This document shows, piece after piece, positions 8,531 to 17,018 of a stretch of 64,000 bases of DNA; within the stretch, counting starts at the first letter, position 1, and each line of letters opens with the position of its first letter. The stretch is from [Mycobacterium] nativiensis (GTDB lineage: Bacteria; Actinomycetota; Actinomycetes; Mycobacteriales; Mycobacteriaceae). The stretch lies in assembly GCF_020172685.1 (NCBI RefSeq), contig NZ_CP083986.1, forward strand, positions 2,741,496 through 2,805,495, given 5' to 3'. The position numbers and the translations under genes were made by a program. Below the pieces are notes generated by a model, which was not told the DNA's origin, searched no databases, and saw only the letters and a list, made by a program, of their open reading frames with translations.

Positions 8531-10438
8531 TCAGGCCCCCAATCGGGTCAGTAGGTCCGACAACGCCTGCACCGCATCGATTTTCATGGTCAGGTAGTCG
8601 TCCGGTTGCGGGTCGGTCTCGGCGTTGCCGGCCAATGCCTTGGCCGGGCCGGCCAGGTAAACCCGATCGATTCCGGCGGCGCGGGCGGCCGCGATGACAC
8701 CGGCGGCCTCTGCCCCGTAGCGCGCGTCGGTGCCGCAGAGCACCGCCGCGGTCGGTGCCCCCGTCTGCATCCCCGCCCCTTCCAAGGCCCCAGCCACCCC
8801 GTCGGCGTCCAGCGGCCCGGGGTTCACCGTTTCGATCCCGCCGGAGGCCAGCAGGTTCGCGGCGAACGTCGTCCGGATGTTGTGTTCGGCCAGCGGGCCC
8901 AACGGCAGCAGCAGCACCTGCGGGCGGGCTCCGGTGCGGGCCAGGTAGGCGTCGGAGCGGTCGCGCAGCGCCTCGAACTGCGCGGCATAACGCCGCAGTC
9001 CGGCCGGGGCGGCCGTAGTGGCGGTCGGCGGCAGCGGCGCTTCGGCCAGGTTCGGGTACTCGTTCACCCCGGTGATCGCGGTGCGGCGGTGCGCGATGTT
9101 CTCGGCCCGGGCAGCAGCGGAGGCGTCGATCAGCTCGCTGACGTAGGCGCGGGCCGCGTCGAATCCGCCTTCTGCAGAACGTGCTTCGGCCTGCTGGAAC
9201 TGTCGCCACGCCTGCTGCGCCAGCTGCTCGGTGAGGTCTTCGACGAACCACGATCCGCCGGCCGGGTCGAGCACCTGGCCCAGGTGGGACTCTTCGAGCA
9301 GCAGCAGCTGGGTGTTGCGTGCGATGCGGCGGGCGAAGCCGGCCGAGGTACCGGGCTGGCCGCCGGCGATCGCGGTGTCGAACGGCCACACCAGCACGGT
9401 GTCCGCACCGCCGACACCGGCGCCGAACGCCGCCAGCGTGGTGCGCAGCATGTTCACCCACGGGTCGCGTTGAGTCATCATCGCCAGCGACGTCTCGGCG
9501 TGCACGACTGCAGCACCGCACTCCGGCTCCCCGGCCACCTCGGTCACCCGCGCCCACAACCGACGCACCGCCCGGATCTTGGCGATCGTCATGAACTGGT
9601 CGTCGTCGGCGGCGAGCCGGAAACTGATCTGGCCGACCGCGTCGGCCATCGAGAGTCCCGCCTCGGTGAGCAAGCGCAGGTAGGCCACGGCGGTGGCCAG
9701 GGCGCCGGCCAGTTCCCCGGCCGCGTCGGCGCCCAGGTTGTGCAACGCCGGGCCGTTGACGGCGATCGACCGCACCCCGCGGCGCCCGGCGGCACGCGAT
9801 GCGACCGCGATCACCTCGTCGATCGACGGCGCCGGCCGCTCCCCCAGCGGCGCGGTCAACGGGTCGGCACCCAGGTCCACCGACAACCCGGCGAGGTTGT
9901 CCTGATCCAGGCCGTCGACCAACCCCAGAAGCGTGTCGGCGGCGGTGGCGTAGTCGCCGGCGCCGGCACCGTCGAGCAGAACCGGCACCAATTCCAGGTA
10001 GACGTCGGCGAATACCCGTCGCAGGTCGGCGGCCGGCACCCCGGCCGGCCCGACCCGCACCGTCAGGGCGCTGGCCCCTTCGGTCAGGGCAGCCAGGACG
10101 GCACCGTTGACCTCGGCGCCCGAGGAGTCCGCGGCAACACCGGGAAAGGCTTCGGCGACCTTCCAACCGGTGTTGACATCGCGCAGGGCATCCGCGCCGC
10201 GCACATAGGGCCACTGCCCGGGCAGCGGCGGCTCCGGCAGCTCGTCGAACACCGTGTAGAGCGCCCGGATCGCGAATCCGGCCTGCACGGGGGTGTCCAG
10301 CAGCCGCTCCGGCTCGCCGTCGGTGTCGCGCTCGATGTCAGCCGAATCGCGGCGGGAGCTCTTCGCCAACACCCCGGCCACCCCGGCACGCCAACGGGCG
10401 CGGGACTGCTCGAGTTCGGCGGATACCTCGACTGACAC
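8531..10438 (-). CDS. mutA: Methylmalonyl-CoA mutase, small subunit
   Basis: Protein of 635 residues that pairs with MutB. It has the mutase fold ([30 protein letters not shown], here cited as flanking the barrel start, and [19 protein letters not shown]) but its C-terminal domain lacks the DxHxxG cobalamin motif, as expected for the non-catalytic subunit. GTG at 10438 has AGGAGT (10444-10449) 5 nt upstream. It is the first gene of the mutA-mutB-meaB operon and diverges from the TVP38-type gene; the 165-bp gap between them holds the palindrome ACACGTGT (10486-10493). Confidence 0.94.
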   Translation of the reverse strand: MSVEVSAELEQSRARWRAGVAGVLAKSSRRDSADIERDTDGEPERLLDTPVQAGFAIRALYTVFDELPEPPLPGQWPYVRGADALRDVNTGWKVAEAFPGVAADSSGAEVNGAVLAALTEGASALTVRVGPAGVPAADLRRVFADVYLELVPVLLDGAGAGDYATAADTLLGLVDGLDQDNLAGLSVDLGADPLTAPLGERPAPSIDEVIAVASRAAGRRGVRSIAVNGPALHNLGADAAGELAGALATAVAYLRLLTEAGLSMADAVGQISFRLAADDDQFMTIAKIRAVRRLWARVTEVAGEPECGAAVVHAETSLAMMTQRDPWVNMLRTTLAAFGAGVGGADTVLVWPFDTAIAGGQPGTSAGFARRIARNTQLLLLEESHLGQVLDPAGGSWFVEDLTEQLAQQAWRQFQQAEARSAEGGFDAARAYVSELIDASAAARAENIAHRRTAITGVNEYPNLAEAPLPPTATTAAPAGLRRYAAQFEALRDRSDAYLARTGARPQVLLLPLGPLAEHNIRTTFAANLLASGGIETVNPGPLDADGVAGALEGAGMQTGAPTAAVLCGTDARYGAEAAGVIAAARAAGIDRVYLAGPAKALAGNAETDPQPDDYLTMKIDAVQALSDLLTRLGA

Positions 10439-10603
10439 CGGCGACTCCTGAAGTTACTCGTGAGTAGCGGAAGGATCGCTACCCGACACGTGTTAACCAG
10501 GCTAAATGATGGCGATCGAAGGATGCTGGCGAGGTACGCCGAGCGGCGAAACGCCGCGCGCACGACGCCTACCGTTAACATTCGGCCCGTAATCTCGGAC
10601 GAC

Positions 10604-11353
10604 GTGACCACCGCACCCCTGCGCGAGCTCACCCGCCCGCTACGCGGGGTGATCGCAGCGACCCTGGCGACGGCGCGCCAGGTGCCGCCGTGGCGGCTGG
10701 TGGTGACCACCGCGGTGGTGGTGATCCTGGTCGCGGTGGCCCTCCTGGTGCCCGTGCCCACCGCCGTCCAGTTGCGAGACTGGGCTCAGGCACTGGGGCC
10801 GTGGTTTCCGCTGGCATTTCTGACCGCCCACACCGCAATCACGGTGTTCCCGTTTCCCCGGACCGCCTTCACCGTGGCCGCCGGCCTGCTGTTCGGCCCT
10901 TGGCTGGGTGTGGTGCTGGCGGTGGCGGCCAGCGCGTTGAGCGCCCTGGTCGCGCTCATGCTGATGCGAGTGTTCGGCTGGCAGCTGATCCGATTGGTGC
11001 GCCACCCGAAGATCCGCTCGCTGGACGCGCAACTGCGTCGGCGTGGCTGGCCCGCGGTGGTGTCGCTGCGGCTGATTCCGGCCATCCCGTTCTCGGTGAT
11101 CAACTACGCGGCGGGCGCGTCGGCGATCCGGCTGCTGCCGTACACCGTCGCCACCCTGATCGGATTACTGCCGGGCACCGCCGCCGTCGTGGTGCTCGGC
11201 GACGGCCTCACCGGGGATGTCAGCCCGCTGCTGCTGCTGGTGTCGGCGTGCACGGCCGCGGTGGGAGTGGCGCTGTTGGCCTACGAGGTGCGTCTGCACC
11301 GCAGGCACCGAGCCCAGGCTCCTGAGCCCGCATTCCCCGTCATTACAGGCTGA
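10604..11353 (+). CDS. TVP38/TMEM64 (DedA-like) membrane protein, Rv1491c homologue
   Basis: Integral membrane protein of 249 residues. It has the SNARE-associated/TVP38 core: LVPVPTAVQLRDWAQALG, FPFPRTAFTVAAGLLFG, the re-entrant-loop region RRRGWPAVVSLRLIPAIPF and GLLPGTAAVVVLGD, with about five or six hydrophobic segments. GTG at 10604 is chosen by alignment to Rv1491c; no clear ribosome binding site is visible. It diverges from mutA exactly as in M. tuberculosis. Members of this superfamily are implicated in lipid scrambling or membrane homeostasis; the role here is not known. Confidence 0.85.
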   Translation: MTTAPLRELTRPLRGVIAATLATARQVPPWRLVVTTAVVVILVAVALLVPVPTAVQLRDWAQALGPWFPLAFLTAHTAITVFPFPRTAFTVAAGLLFGPWLGVVLAVAASALSALVALMLMRVFGWQLIRLVRHPKIRSLDAQLRRRGWPAVVSLRLIPAIPFSVINYAAGASAIRLLPYTVATLIGLLPGTAAVVVLGDGLTGDVSPLLLLVSACTAAVGVALLAYEVRLHRRHRAQAPEPAFPVITG

Positions 11354-11481
11354 GCAGGGCTTTCACCGGGAAGCACACGTCTGCGCTTTGCCGAATGTGC
11401 ACACCCTGCGACGCGCGCAGAACGTCGCACTCGGTACACGCTCGGCTCGCGCGGCTTGCCCCTTGTCGACGACTAAACATT

Positions 11482-11499
11482 TGTTTACTATCATAAACA
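11482..11499. promoter_or_regulatory. Palindromic operator overlapping the TetR gene start
   Basis: TGTTTACTATCATAAACA has perfect 6-bp arms TGTTTA/TAAACA around 6 bp and is strikingly AT-rich for this genome. It spans the candidate -10 hexamer TACTAT (11486-11491), which ends 7 nt before the ATG at 11499. This layout fits autorepression by the TetR protein of a leaderless transcript. Confidence 0.65.
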
Positions 11500-12119
11500 T
11501 GCATTTACCCGTGACCGATGACCGCACGGCCCGTGCACGAATCCGCGACGAGGCGCTGCGACTGTTCGCCGAACGCGGGCCCGACGGAGTCACCATGCGC
11601 GATATCGCGGCCGCGGCGGGAGTTTCCCCCGCGCTGCTGGTGCGGCACTACGGTTCCAAAGACGGACTGGTGGAGGCGGTCGACGAGCACGTCGTCGCCA
11701 CGCTCGAAGCACTGCTCGCCAACATCACCGGGGCCGCCGGCGTGACCGGACTGAGCGAATCGGCGCTGTCAGGGCTGCTGGACGGCCTGGCCGCTCAACT
11801 TCCCTCGAGTTCACCCATCCCGTCGTATCTGACCCGTTCGCTGATCACCGGCGGACAGCTCGGTTCGGCACTGTTCCGGCGGCTCTACGAGATCAGCAGA
11901 TCCGCCCTGGACACCATGGTCACGGCCGGAACCGCCGACACCGGAGGGGATCCGGCGGTGCGCGCAGCGTTCCTCCTGGTCAACGACCTGGCTGTGCTGA
12001 CGCTGCGGGATCGCCTCACCGAGGTGCTCGGCGTAGATCCGCTGTCACCGGAGGGAATGAAACGTTGGGGCGCCCAGGTATTCGCGATCTATCGCGGCGG
12101 GCTCATCGCTGATGCCTGA
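11499..12119 (+). CDS. TetR-family transcriptional regulator
   Basis: Regulator of 206 residues. The N-terminal helix-turn-helix is clear: RDEALRLFAERGPDGVTMRDIA, then AGVSPALLVRHYGSKDGL (residues about 15-60). The C-terminal half is a ligand-binding helical domain without a recognisable subfamily. ATG at 11499 is chosen because the longer frame upstream runs through the end of the TVP38 gene, and this ATG lies 7 nt after TACTAT. An inverted repeat overlaps the promoter and start. It heads a compact operon with an F420-type nitroreductase-like protein and a membrane protein, which it probably controls. Confidence 0.9.
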   Translation: MHLPVTDDRTARARIRDEALRLFAERGPDGVTMRDIAAAAGVSPALLVRHYGSKDGLVEAVDEHVVATLEALLANITGAAGVTGLSESALSGLLDGLAAQLPSSSPIPSYLTRSLITGGQLGSALFRRLYEISRSALDTMVTAGTADTGGDPAVRAAFLLVNDLAVLTLRDRLTEVLGVDPLSPEGMKRWGAQVFAIYRGGLIADA

Positions 12120-12144
12120 AATCGCTGCGGAAACGGAGGCACGC

Positions 12145-12639
12145 ATGTCCAGCACACACCCGTCGTCGGGGTTCGTCACCGGAGCCACCCGGCTGCTGCG
12201 GTCGCGTCGGCTGATGCGGACGCCGACCTGGCTGTACCGGTTTCGCCTCGGCGCACTGCTCGGCCCGCGGCTGCTGATGCTCGAACACACCGGACGCAAA
12301 TCCGGTGCAGCACGCTACGTCGTACTCGAGGTGTTCGATCACGCCGCGCCGGACAGCTATGTGGTGGCCTCCGGCTTCGGCAACCAGGCCCAGTGGTTCC
12401 GCAACATTCGGGCCAACCCGCGGGTCCGGGTCAGCATCGGCTCCCACGCACCCACGCCGGCCACCGCCCGCGTCCTCGACCGGCAGGAAGCCGACCGAAG
12501 CCTGGCGGCATACGTCGCTCGGCATCCGCGCGCCTGGGCGCGATTCAAGGCCGTGCTGGAGGACACCCTCGGCGCCGAGATCACCGCGACCGACAACCCA
12601 CTGCCGTTGGTCGAGCTGCGCCTCGACAGCCGGTCATGA
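12145..12639 (+). CDS. Deazaflavin (F420)-dependent nitroreductase-family protein (DUF385/Ddn-like)
   Basis: Protein of 164 residues with the Ddn/DUF385 split-barrel pattern: LMLEHTGRKSGAARYVVLEV, then SYVVASGFGNQAQWFRNI and a segment RANPRVRVSIG. These positions form the F420-binding site in the family. ATG at 12145 is chosen because GGAGG (12135-12139) lies 5 nt upstream; an ATG at 12112 would overlap the TetR gene by 8 nt. The next gene overlaps its stop by 4 nt. Family members reduce quinones or nitro compounds or use F420H2 in redox protection; the substrate here is unknown. Confidence 0.87.
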   Translation: MSSTHPSSGFVTGATRLLRSRRLMRTPTWLYRFRLGALLGPRLLMLEHTGRKSGAARYVVLEVFDHAAPDSYVVASGFGNQAQWFRNIRANPRVRVSIGSHAPTPATARVLDRQEADRSLAAYVARHPRAWARFKAVLEDTLGAEITATDNPLPLVELRLDSRS

Positions 12640-13247
12640 CGACGCTCGCCGCGCCGGCCGGCTGGCTTCGCACCTTCTTCGGCCCCTCGCGCACCCCCGC
12701 CGAAACCATCCTCGGCCTCCTCGGCGGCGCTGCGGTGATCGCGATGCTCGTCACATACATTCGGCATGCGGGCGGTTGGCACGACTGGTCGGCACTCCAG
12801 ATCGTGATCGTCGCGGTCACCGGATTGGATCTGGTCGGCGGCGTCTTCACCATCTCGGCCACCACTGCCAGCTGCTGGTATCACCGTCCCGGCCCTGCCG
12901 CACAACGGTTCCGGATGACGTTCGTCATCAGCCACGCCGTTCTGTACCTGGTACCCGTCACGGCGGTGTTCGGCCTCGGGTGGACCTGGATGCTGGCCAA
13001 CGCCGGTCTGCTGCTGGGCGCCGCGGCCCTGATCGAGGGCGCGCCGGTGGATCTCAAACGCATGGTCGCGCTGGCCCTGACCCTGATCGCGGCGCTGGCC
13101 AATCGGATCTGGCTGCCGATACCGTCCGCGCTCCAGTGGCTGCCGTTGCTGCTTATGGTCAAGGTCCTCGTCTGCTTCCTGCTTCCCGCGCTGTCAGGAC
13201 GCGAGGCACCGGCGGATCAGAACTGCACCGCCGGCGGGGCCTGCTGA
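12636..13247 (+). CDS. Six-helix membrane protein of unknown function
   Basis: Protein of 203 residues that I do not recognise. About six hydrophobic segments are seen, roughly at residues 30-48, 55-75, 95-115, 118-135, 143-160 and 165-185. ATG at 12636 overlaps the stop of the nitroreductase-like gene (ATGA), so translation is coupled. The 3' end overlaps the convergent lemA gene by 31 bp. Its place in a TetR-controlled operon with a redox enzyme suggests a membrane partner, such as a quinone-linked or transport component; this is inference. Confidence 0.75.
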   Translation: MTTLAAPAGWLRTFFGPSRTPAETILGLLGGAAVIAMLVTYIRHAGGWHDWSALQIVIVAVTGLDLVGGVFTISATTASCWYHRPGPAAQRFRMTFVISHAVLYLVPVTAVFGLGWTWMLANAGLLLGAAALIEGAPVDLKRMVALALTLIAALANRIWLPIPSALQWLPLLLMVKVLVCFLLPALSGREAPADQNCTAGGAC

Positions 13248-13783
13248 CCCGGCGCGGCCTGGTAGAACGGGCGCTCGCCAACCCCGGCCAGACCTGTGAA
13301 GAACATCCACGGGATGGTCACCACCCGCTGGTTCAGGCCGGCCACCGCGTCGTTGTAGTACTGGCGTGCGAACGCCAACTGATTCTCGGTGTCGGTGAGT
13401 TGATCCTGCAGCTGCAGAAAATTGGCCGATGCCTTCAGGTCCGGATAGTTCTCCGCCACCGCGAGGACGTTGCCGATCGCCCGGTCCAGTCGGGCCTGCG
13501 CCTGTGCCTTGTCATCGACAGTTCCGGACTGGGCGGCGCGGGTCGCCCCGGTGCGGGCGGCGGTGACCTCTTCGAAGATCGTCCGCTCATGCGCCGCATA
13601 GCCTTTGACGGAATTGATCAGGTTGGGCACCAGCTCGGCGCGGCGGGTCAGCTGGACGTCGATTCCGCCCAGTGCTTCGCGGACTTTGACGTCGAGCCGG
13701 CGCAGCAGGTTGAACGCGGTGACACCGAACGCGGCTGCGGCAAGCAGGACCACCACGACAGCGATGGCAACAGTGCTGCTCAT
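13217..13783 (-). CDS. lemA: LemA-family protein
   Basis: Protein of 188 residues: one N-terminal membrane helix (residues about 4-26), then the LemA helical bundle with RRLDVKVREALGGIDVQLTRRAELVPNL, here cited as the conserved LxxxxQLxRRxxLxPNL-like region, and AENYPDLKASANFLQLQ. LemA proteins are membrane-anchored with the bundle mostly outside or at the membrane surface. It lies 63 bp after the DUF2207 gene on the same strand, a common pairing in actinobacteria. The molecular role of LemA is unknown. Confidence 0.92.
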   Translation of the reverse strand: MSSTVAIAVVVVLLAAAAFGVTAFNLLRRLDVKVREALGGIDVQLTRRAELVPNLINSVKGYAAHERTIFEEVTAARTGATRAAQSGTVDDKAQAQARLDRAIGNVLAVAENYPDLKASANFLQLQDQLTDTENQLAFARQYYNDAVAGLNQRVVTIPWMFFTGLAGVGERPFYQAAPGQQAPPAVQF

Positions 13784-13846
13784 CTCCGGTACCTCATTTC
13801 TGTTGATGATGTTGATGTTTGATGTTGCGGTGCAGCCCGATTGGTC

Positions 13847-15667
13847 TCACCAGGTGCCACCACCGCCACCGCCACCGCCGCCCCAGCTGCCACCGCTGCT
13901 GCTGAAGCCGGACCCGCCCGAGCTCGACGACGAGCTCTGCGAACTGCGGTAGGCGCTGATCGACGCGGCCACCACCGTGTCGAAGCCGCGGAATCCGCTC
14001 GAGGAGTACAGCGCAGCGGGACTGCCGGATCTCTGCACCGGGTACCAGCCGGGGGTGGGCGGTTCGGACCCGACCGCGGTCCGGTATTTCTGCGCCCAGC
14101 GGTCGGCGACGCCGAAAGCCGCCGCGAAGGGGATGTACGCGGTGAACAGGTCGTTGCGGGCGGAGAAGTCGAACCTGTCTTCGCTGGACGAGGTGGCCAG
14201 CAGCCGCTCGAAGCCGGCCGCCCGCGACCACACCCCGCGCCCCGGTGGGGTGCGCCGGGTGCCCACGCCGGTGCTCAGCAGACCGATCCCGGCGATAACG
14301 AACGCGGCGAACGGCAAACCCCACATGGTCAGCGTGAACAGACCCCAGAACGCCGCAACGGCCGCCGGAATCGCCAACCCCACCGCTATCCGGCCGACCC
14401 GCTCCCACCTGGCCGTCACCATCAAGCCCTCGGTGTCCGCCCAGTCCGAACAGCTCGACGTCAGCTCTATGGTGGCTTCGCTGAGTTTCCTGCCGGCTTT
14501 CACGCTGCCGTTGGCGCGAAAGACCTCGCCGACGGTGGTGACTCCCAGGGCCTCGCCGACCTTGCGGCTCACCGGGTCGAGCGCCGCCCACTGTTCGGGG
14601 GCGCCGGCACCGGTGATGGTCCAGCGTCGCGAACCGCCGGACAGCCGCACCACGTTCCGTTCGGCCAGGTACAACAGGGTGGCGACCAGTGCGTGGTCGC
14701 CGACCGTCTCGTTGACGATGTAGACGGTCTGCACCGGCCCGAGCCCATCCGGCGGGACGTACATCACCGGGTGGCCGGGTTCGGGCTCACGTGATCGGCG
14801 GGCCCACACATATCCGGCCGCCGCGGCAAGTGCCGACAACAGCGCCGCCACCGCGACGGTCGACACCGAGCGGCCCAGGATCTTGTCGAACCGCACCGAC
14901 CACGGCAGGCCGGCGCGGTCGGGCAGCGGTACGTCCAGGTCGACGCGGACGGTGACCGGGTTCTGCGGCGGCAGATTCGCGGCGGTCACCGTGATCCGTT
15001 CGCTTCCGGCGCCGGCAAGCCCGCAGGGCGTCACGCCGCTGGTGTCGGCCGCGCACTGCACCAGCCCGGACGGACCGGGCAAGTCGATCACCACCCGCGC
15101 CCTGTCGATCTTCATCGCCCAGAATCCGACCGCGTTGTAGTAGAACGTCGCCGACGGCGCAGCCCGGTTCGCACCGGCGTGACTGGTGAAGGCGCCGGAT
15201 CCACTCGGCGGCCTCACCAGCACGCCGTCAATGGTGTAGCTGATCGAGTAGGTGTGCAGGCCCGGGTCGGCCAGAACGTCCGGGTCGCCGATCTGGACGA
15301 CGATGACGCTGCGATCGTCTCGCCACGAATAGCTCACCGGGACGGGTTGATGGTCCATGGTGATGGCGGAGATGGTGGGAATGAGCCGGCCACGTGGGTC
15401 GGTGGGATCGGCGGCCGGAAAGAACCGGAAGATTCCGTGCCGGAAAGCGGGCAGATCCACCGTCAGCACTTCCGTGGCCGTCAGACGGCCCTCGGCGTCG
15501 ATCCGATAGGTCGCGGAGTAGTCGGTGATCGTTGATTCGGCGTCGACGGCCGACCCGTGGGTGACCTTCGCCAGGTAGAGCTGGTGGAGCAGGGGCCAGG
15601 TCAGCCCCAGGACGGTCAGCGCGACAAACACCGTCACCACGACCAGTCGCCTGCCGTGCTGCGCCAA
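13847..15667 (-). CDS. DUF2207-domain membrane protein
   Basis: Protein of about 606 residues. An N-terminal membrane segment (about 7-28) leads to an extracellular beta-rich DUF2207 domain (about 40-260, with FFPAADPTDPRGRLIPTIS and YSWRDDRSVIVVQIGDPD), then further membrane helices near 285-305 and 420-460, and a cytosolic part ending in a Ser/Gly run (SSGGSGFSSSGGSWGGG). TTG at 15667 is chosen because GGAGGGAGA (15674-15682) lies 6 nt upstream; the frame is open to 15820 but that part is rich in Cys/Arg and unlike the family. It pairs with lemA. The function of DUF2207 proteins is not known. Confidence 0.85.
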   Translation of the reverse strand: MAQHGRRLVVVTVFVALTVLGLTWPLLHQLYLAKVTHGSAVDAESTITDYSATYRIDAEGRLTATEVLTVDLPAFRHGIFRFFPAADPTDPRGRLIPTISAITMDHQPVPVSYSWRDDRSVIVVQIGDPDVLADPGLHTYSISYTIDGVLVRPPSGSGAFTSHAGANRAAPSATFYYNAVGFWAMKIDRARVVIDLPGPSGLVQCAADTSGVTPCGLAGAGSERITVTAANLPPQNPVTVRVDLDVPLPDRAGLPWSVRFDKILGRSVSTVAVAALLSALAAAAGYVWARRSREPEPGHPVMYVPPDGLGPVQTVYIVNETVGDHALVATLLYLAERNVVRLSGGSRRWTITGAGAPEQWAALDPVSRKVGEALGVTTVGEVFRANGSVKAGRKLSEATIELTSSCSDWADTEGLMVTARWERVGRIAVGLAIPAAVAAFWGLFTLTMWGLPFAAFVIAGIGLLSTGVGTRRTPPGRGVWSRAAGFERLLATSSSEDRFDFSARNDLFTAYIPFAAAFGVADRWAQKYRTAVGSEPPTPGWYPVQRSGSPAALYSSSGFRGFDTVVAASISAYRSSQSSSSSSGGSGFSSSGGSWGGGGGGGGGTW

Positions 15668-15954
15668 CCGCGGTCTCCCTCCACGCTGAGGAACTGTGCG
15701 CGAACCCAGCCGGCGCAGGTGCTGATTCTCACACACCGCAGTGGGTTCCGAAGTGCAGAACAACGAACATCGTCGGGCGCGTGGAAAGCGCGCTGGCAAA
15801 CAACACGAAGGCCTCGTCAATCCGACAACAATTCGGTGTAAAACGGCCTTTCAATATCGAGGGAAATACCCCTATCCCGTTAAAGTCACCTCAGTGCCAT
15901 GTGCTGGCACAGCACAAATTCGACAAGTGCTCGACGGATGAAGGGACCGGATCA

Positions 15955-16632
15955 ATGGCTGATCGGAGCGCCTCGGTGCGAAAATATCTGACCGAAATGA
16001 TCGGCACGTTCGTTTTCATGTTCGCTGTGCTCGGCATCGTCTTGTCCGGCACCGAATGCGTCGCCGCCACCGCACTGGGCATCGGATCGGTGCTGATGGT
16101 GATGGTGTACGCCAGCGGGCACATCTCGGGTGGGCATCTCAACCCGGCGGTCTCGATCGCCGCGTATTTGCGGGGCGCCCTTCCGCTGGGTGATCTCGGG
16201 CCCTACATCGTGGCCCAGTTGGTCGGTGCACTCGCCGCCTTCGGGGTGGGATTCGGGCTGTGGCACGACAAGTACTCGACCGGCACTCTCGACCTGACCG
16301 GCACGATCTGGCCGGCATTTCTGGCTGAGCTGATATTCACCTTCGCGCTGTGCTACATCGTTTTGCACACCGCGACGAGCAAAGACAGTGCCGGAAACAG
16401 CTTCTACGGGCTGGCGATCGGGTTCATCGTGACCGTCGGTGTGGTGGCGGTCGGTGCCATCTCCGGCGCCGCCTTCAACCCGGCCATCACCTTCGGCCTG
16501 ATGCTGTCGGGGACCTTCGCCTGGAAGTTCCTCTGGGTCTACGTGGTCGCCCAGGTGGTCGGTGCTGTCATCGCCGCCTACGCATACAAGGCGACCAGCC
16601 TCGACGAGCACTCCCCCGCCCGTAAGGGCTAA
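15955..16632 (+). CDS. Aquaporin / MIP-family channel
   Basis: Channel of 225 residues with six membrane helices and both NPA boxes, SGGHLNPAVS in the first half and GAAFNPAIT in the second. The filter region cannot be assigned with certainty, so water versus glycerol selectivity is open; the length resembles AqpZ. ATG at 15955 follows GAAGGGA at a normal distance. It diverges from the DUF2207 gene across 287 bp and converges on the DoxX-like gene, overlapping it by 4 bp. No such gene lies at this position in M. tuberculosis, so it may be gained here or lost there. Confidence 0.9.
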   Translation: MADRSASVRKYLTEMIGTFVFMFAVLGIVLSGTECVAATALGIGSVLMVMVYASGHISGGHLNPAVSIAAYLRGALPLGDLGPYIVAQLVGALAAFGVGFGLWHDKYSTGTLDLTGTIWPAFLAELIFTFALCYIVLHTATSKDSAGNSFYGLAIGFIVTVGVVAVGAISGAAFNPAITFGLMLSGTFAWKFLWVYVVAQVVGAVIAAYAYKATSLDEHSPARKG

Positions 16633-17018
16633 GCCGCCGACCCCGGGGCCCGCACACCGCCTGGCGCGGGGTGCGGGCCCCGGGCCGTCATGGTGCCGAA
16701 CACGCCCAGCAGCAGCACTGCGGGAACAATGTTCGCGACGCGGTTGCGCACCCGCAGGTGGATGCCGACCGCCCCGGCGAAGTACAGCGTCAACAGCGCC
16801 GTGGTGACCCGGGCGACGCCCGGGAACCGAAACACCGATGCCAGGCCGAGCGCGGTGACGCCCTTGACCACCGGGACTGCCGGACGGATCCGGGGCGGTA
16901 CCCGCATGGCGTCCATGTTCGCCGCGACATAGGGCACCGGAATCGCCGAAGCCACCGCGTCACCGGCCAGAAACGCGGCCAGCAGCGCATACGTCGGCCG
17001 CGCCGTCAGAAAATTCAC
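16629..17018 (-). CDS. DoxX-like small membrane protein
   Basis: Protein of 129 residues with about four hydrophobic helices (TYALLAAFLAGDAV, PVVKGVTALGLASVF, VTTALLTLYFAGAVGIHLRV, IVPAVLLLGVFGTM), the pattern of the DoxX-like family. GTG at 17018 overlaps the stop of the SPFH gene (GTGA at 17015-17018), so it is the last gene of the NfeD-SPFH unit. The C-terminal tail is low-complexity (Pro/Gly/Ala) and encoded by the strong hairpin that may terminate aquaporin transcription. No precise function is known. Confidence 0.75.
   Translation of the reverse strand: MNFLTARPTYALLAAFLAGDAVASAIPVPYVAANMDAMRVPPRIRPAVPVVKGVTALGLASVFRFPGVARVTTALLTLYFAGAVGIHLRVRNRVANIVPAVLLLGVFGTMTARGPHPAPGGVRAPGSAA
16642..16684 (+). 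terminator. Strong hairpin after the aquaporin gene
   Basis: CCCGGGGCCCGCAC (16642-16655) and GTGCGGGCCCCGGG (16671-16684) are perfect 14-bp arms with a 15-nt loop, starting 10 bp after the aquaporin stop. No T-run follows, as is common in mycobacteria. The hairpin lies within the 3' coding end of the convergent DoxX-like gene. Confidence 0.6.

Noticed and set aside
8526..10214. Upstream extension of the mutB frame through mutA
   Set aside because: The added residues are Arg/Gly-rich and unlike a mutase; mutA occupies this DNA in another frame and mutB has a proper ATG at 8525.
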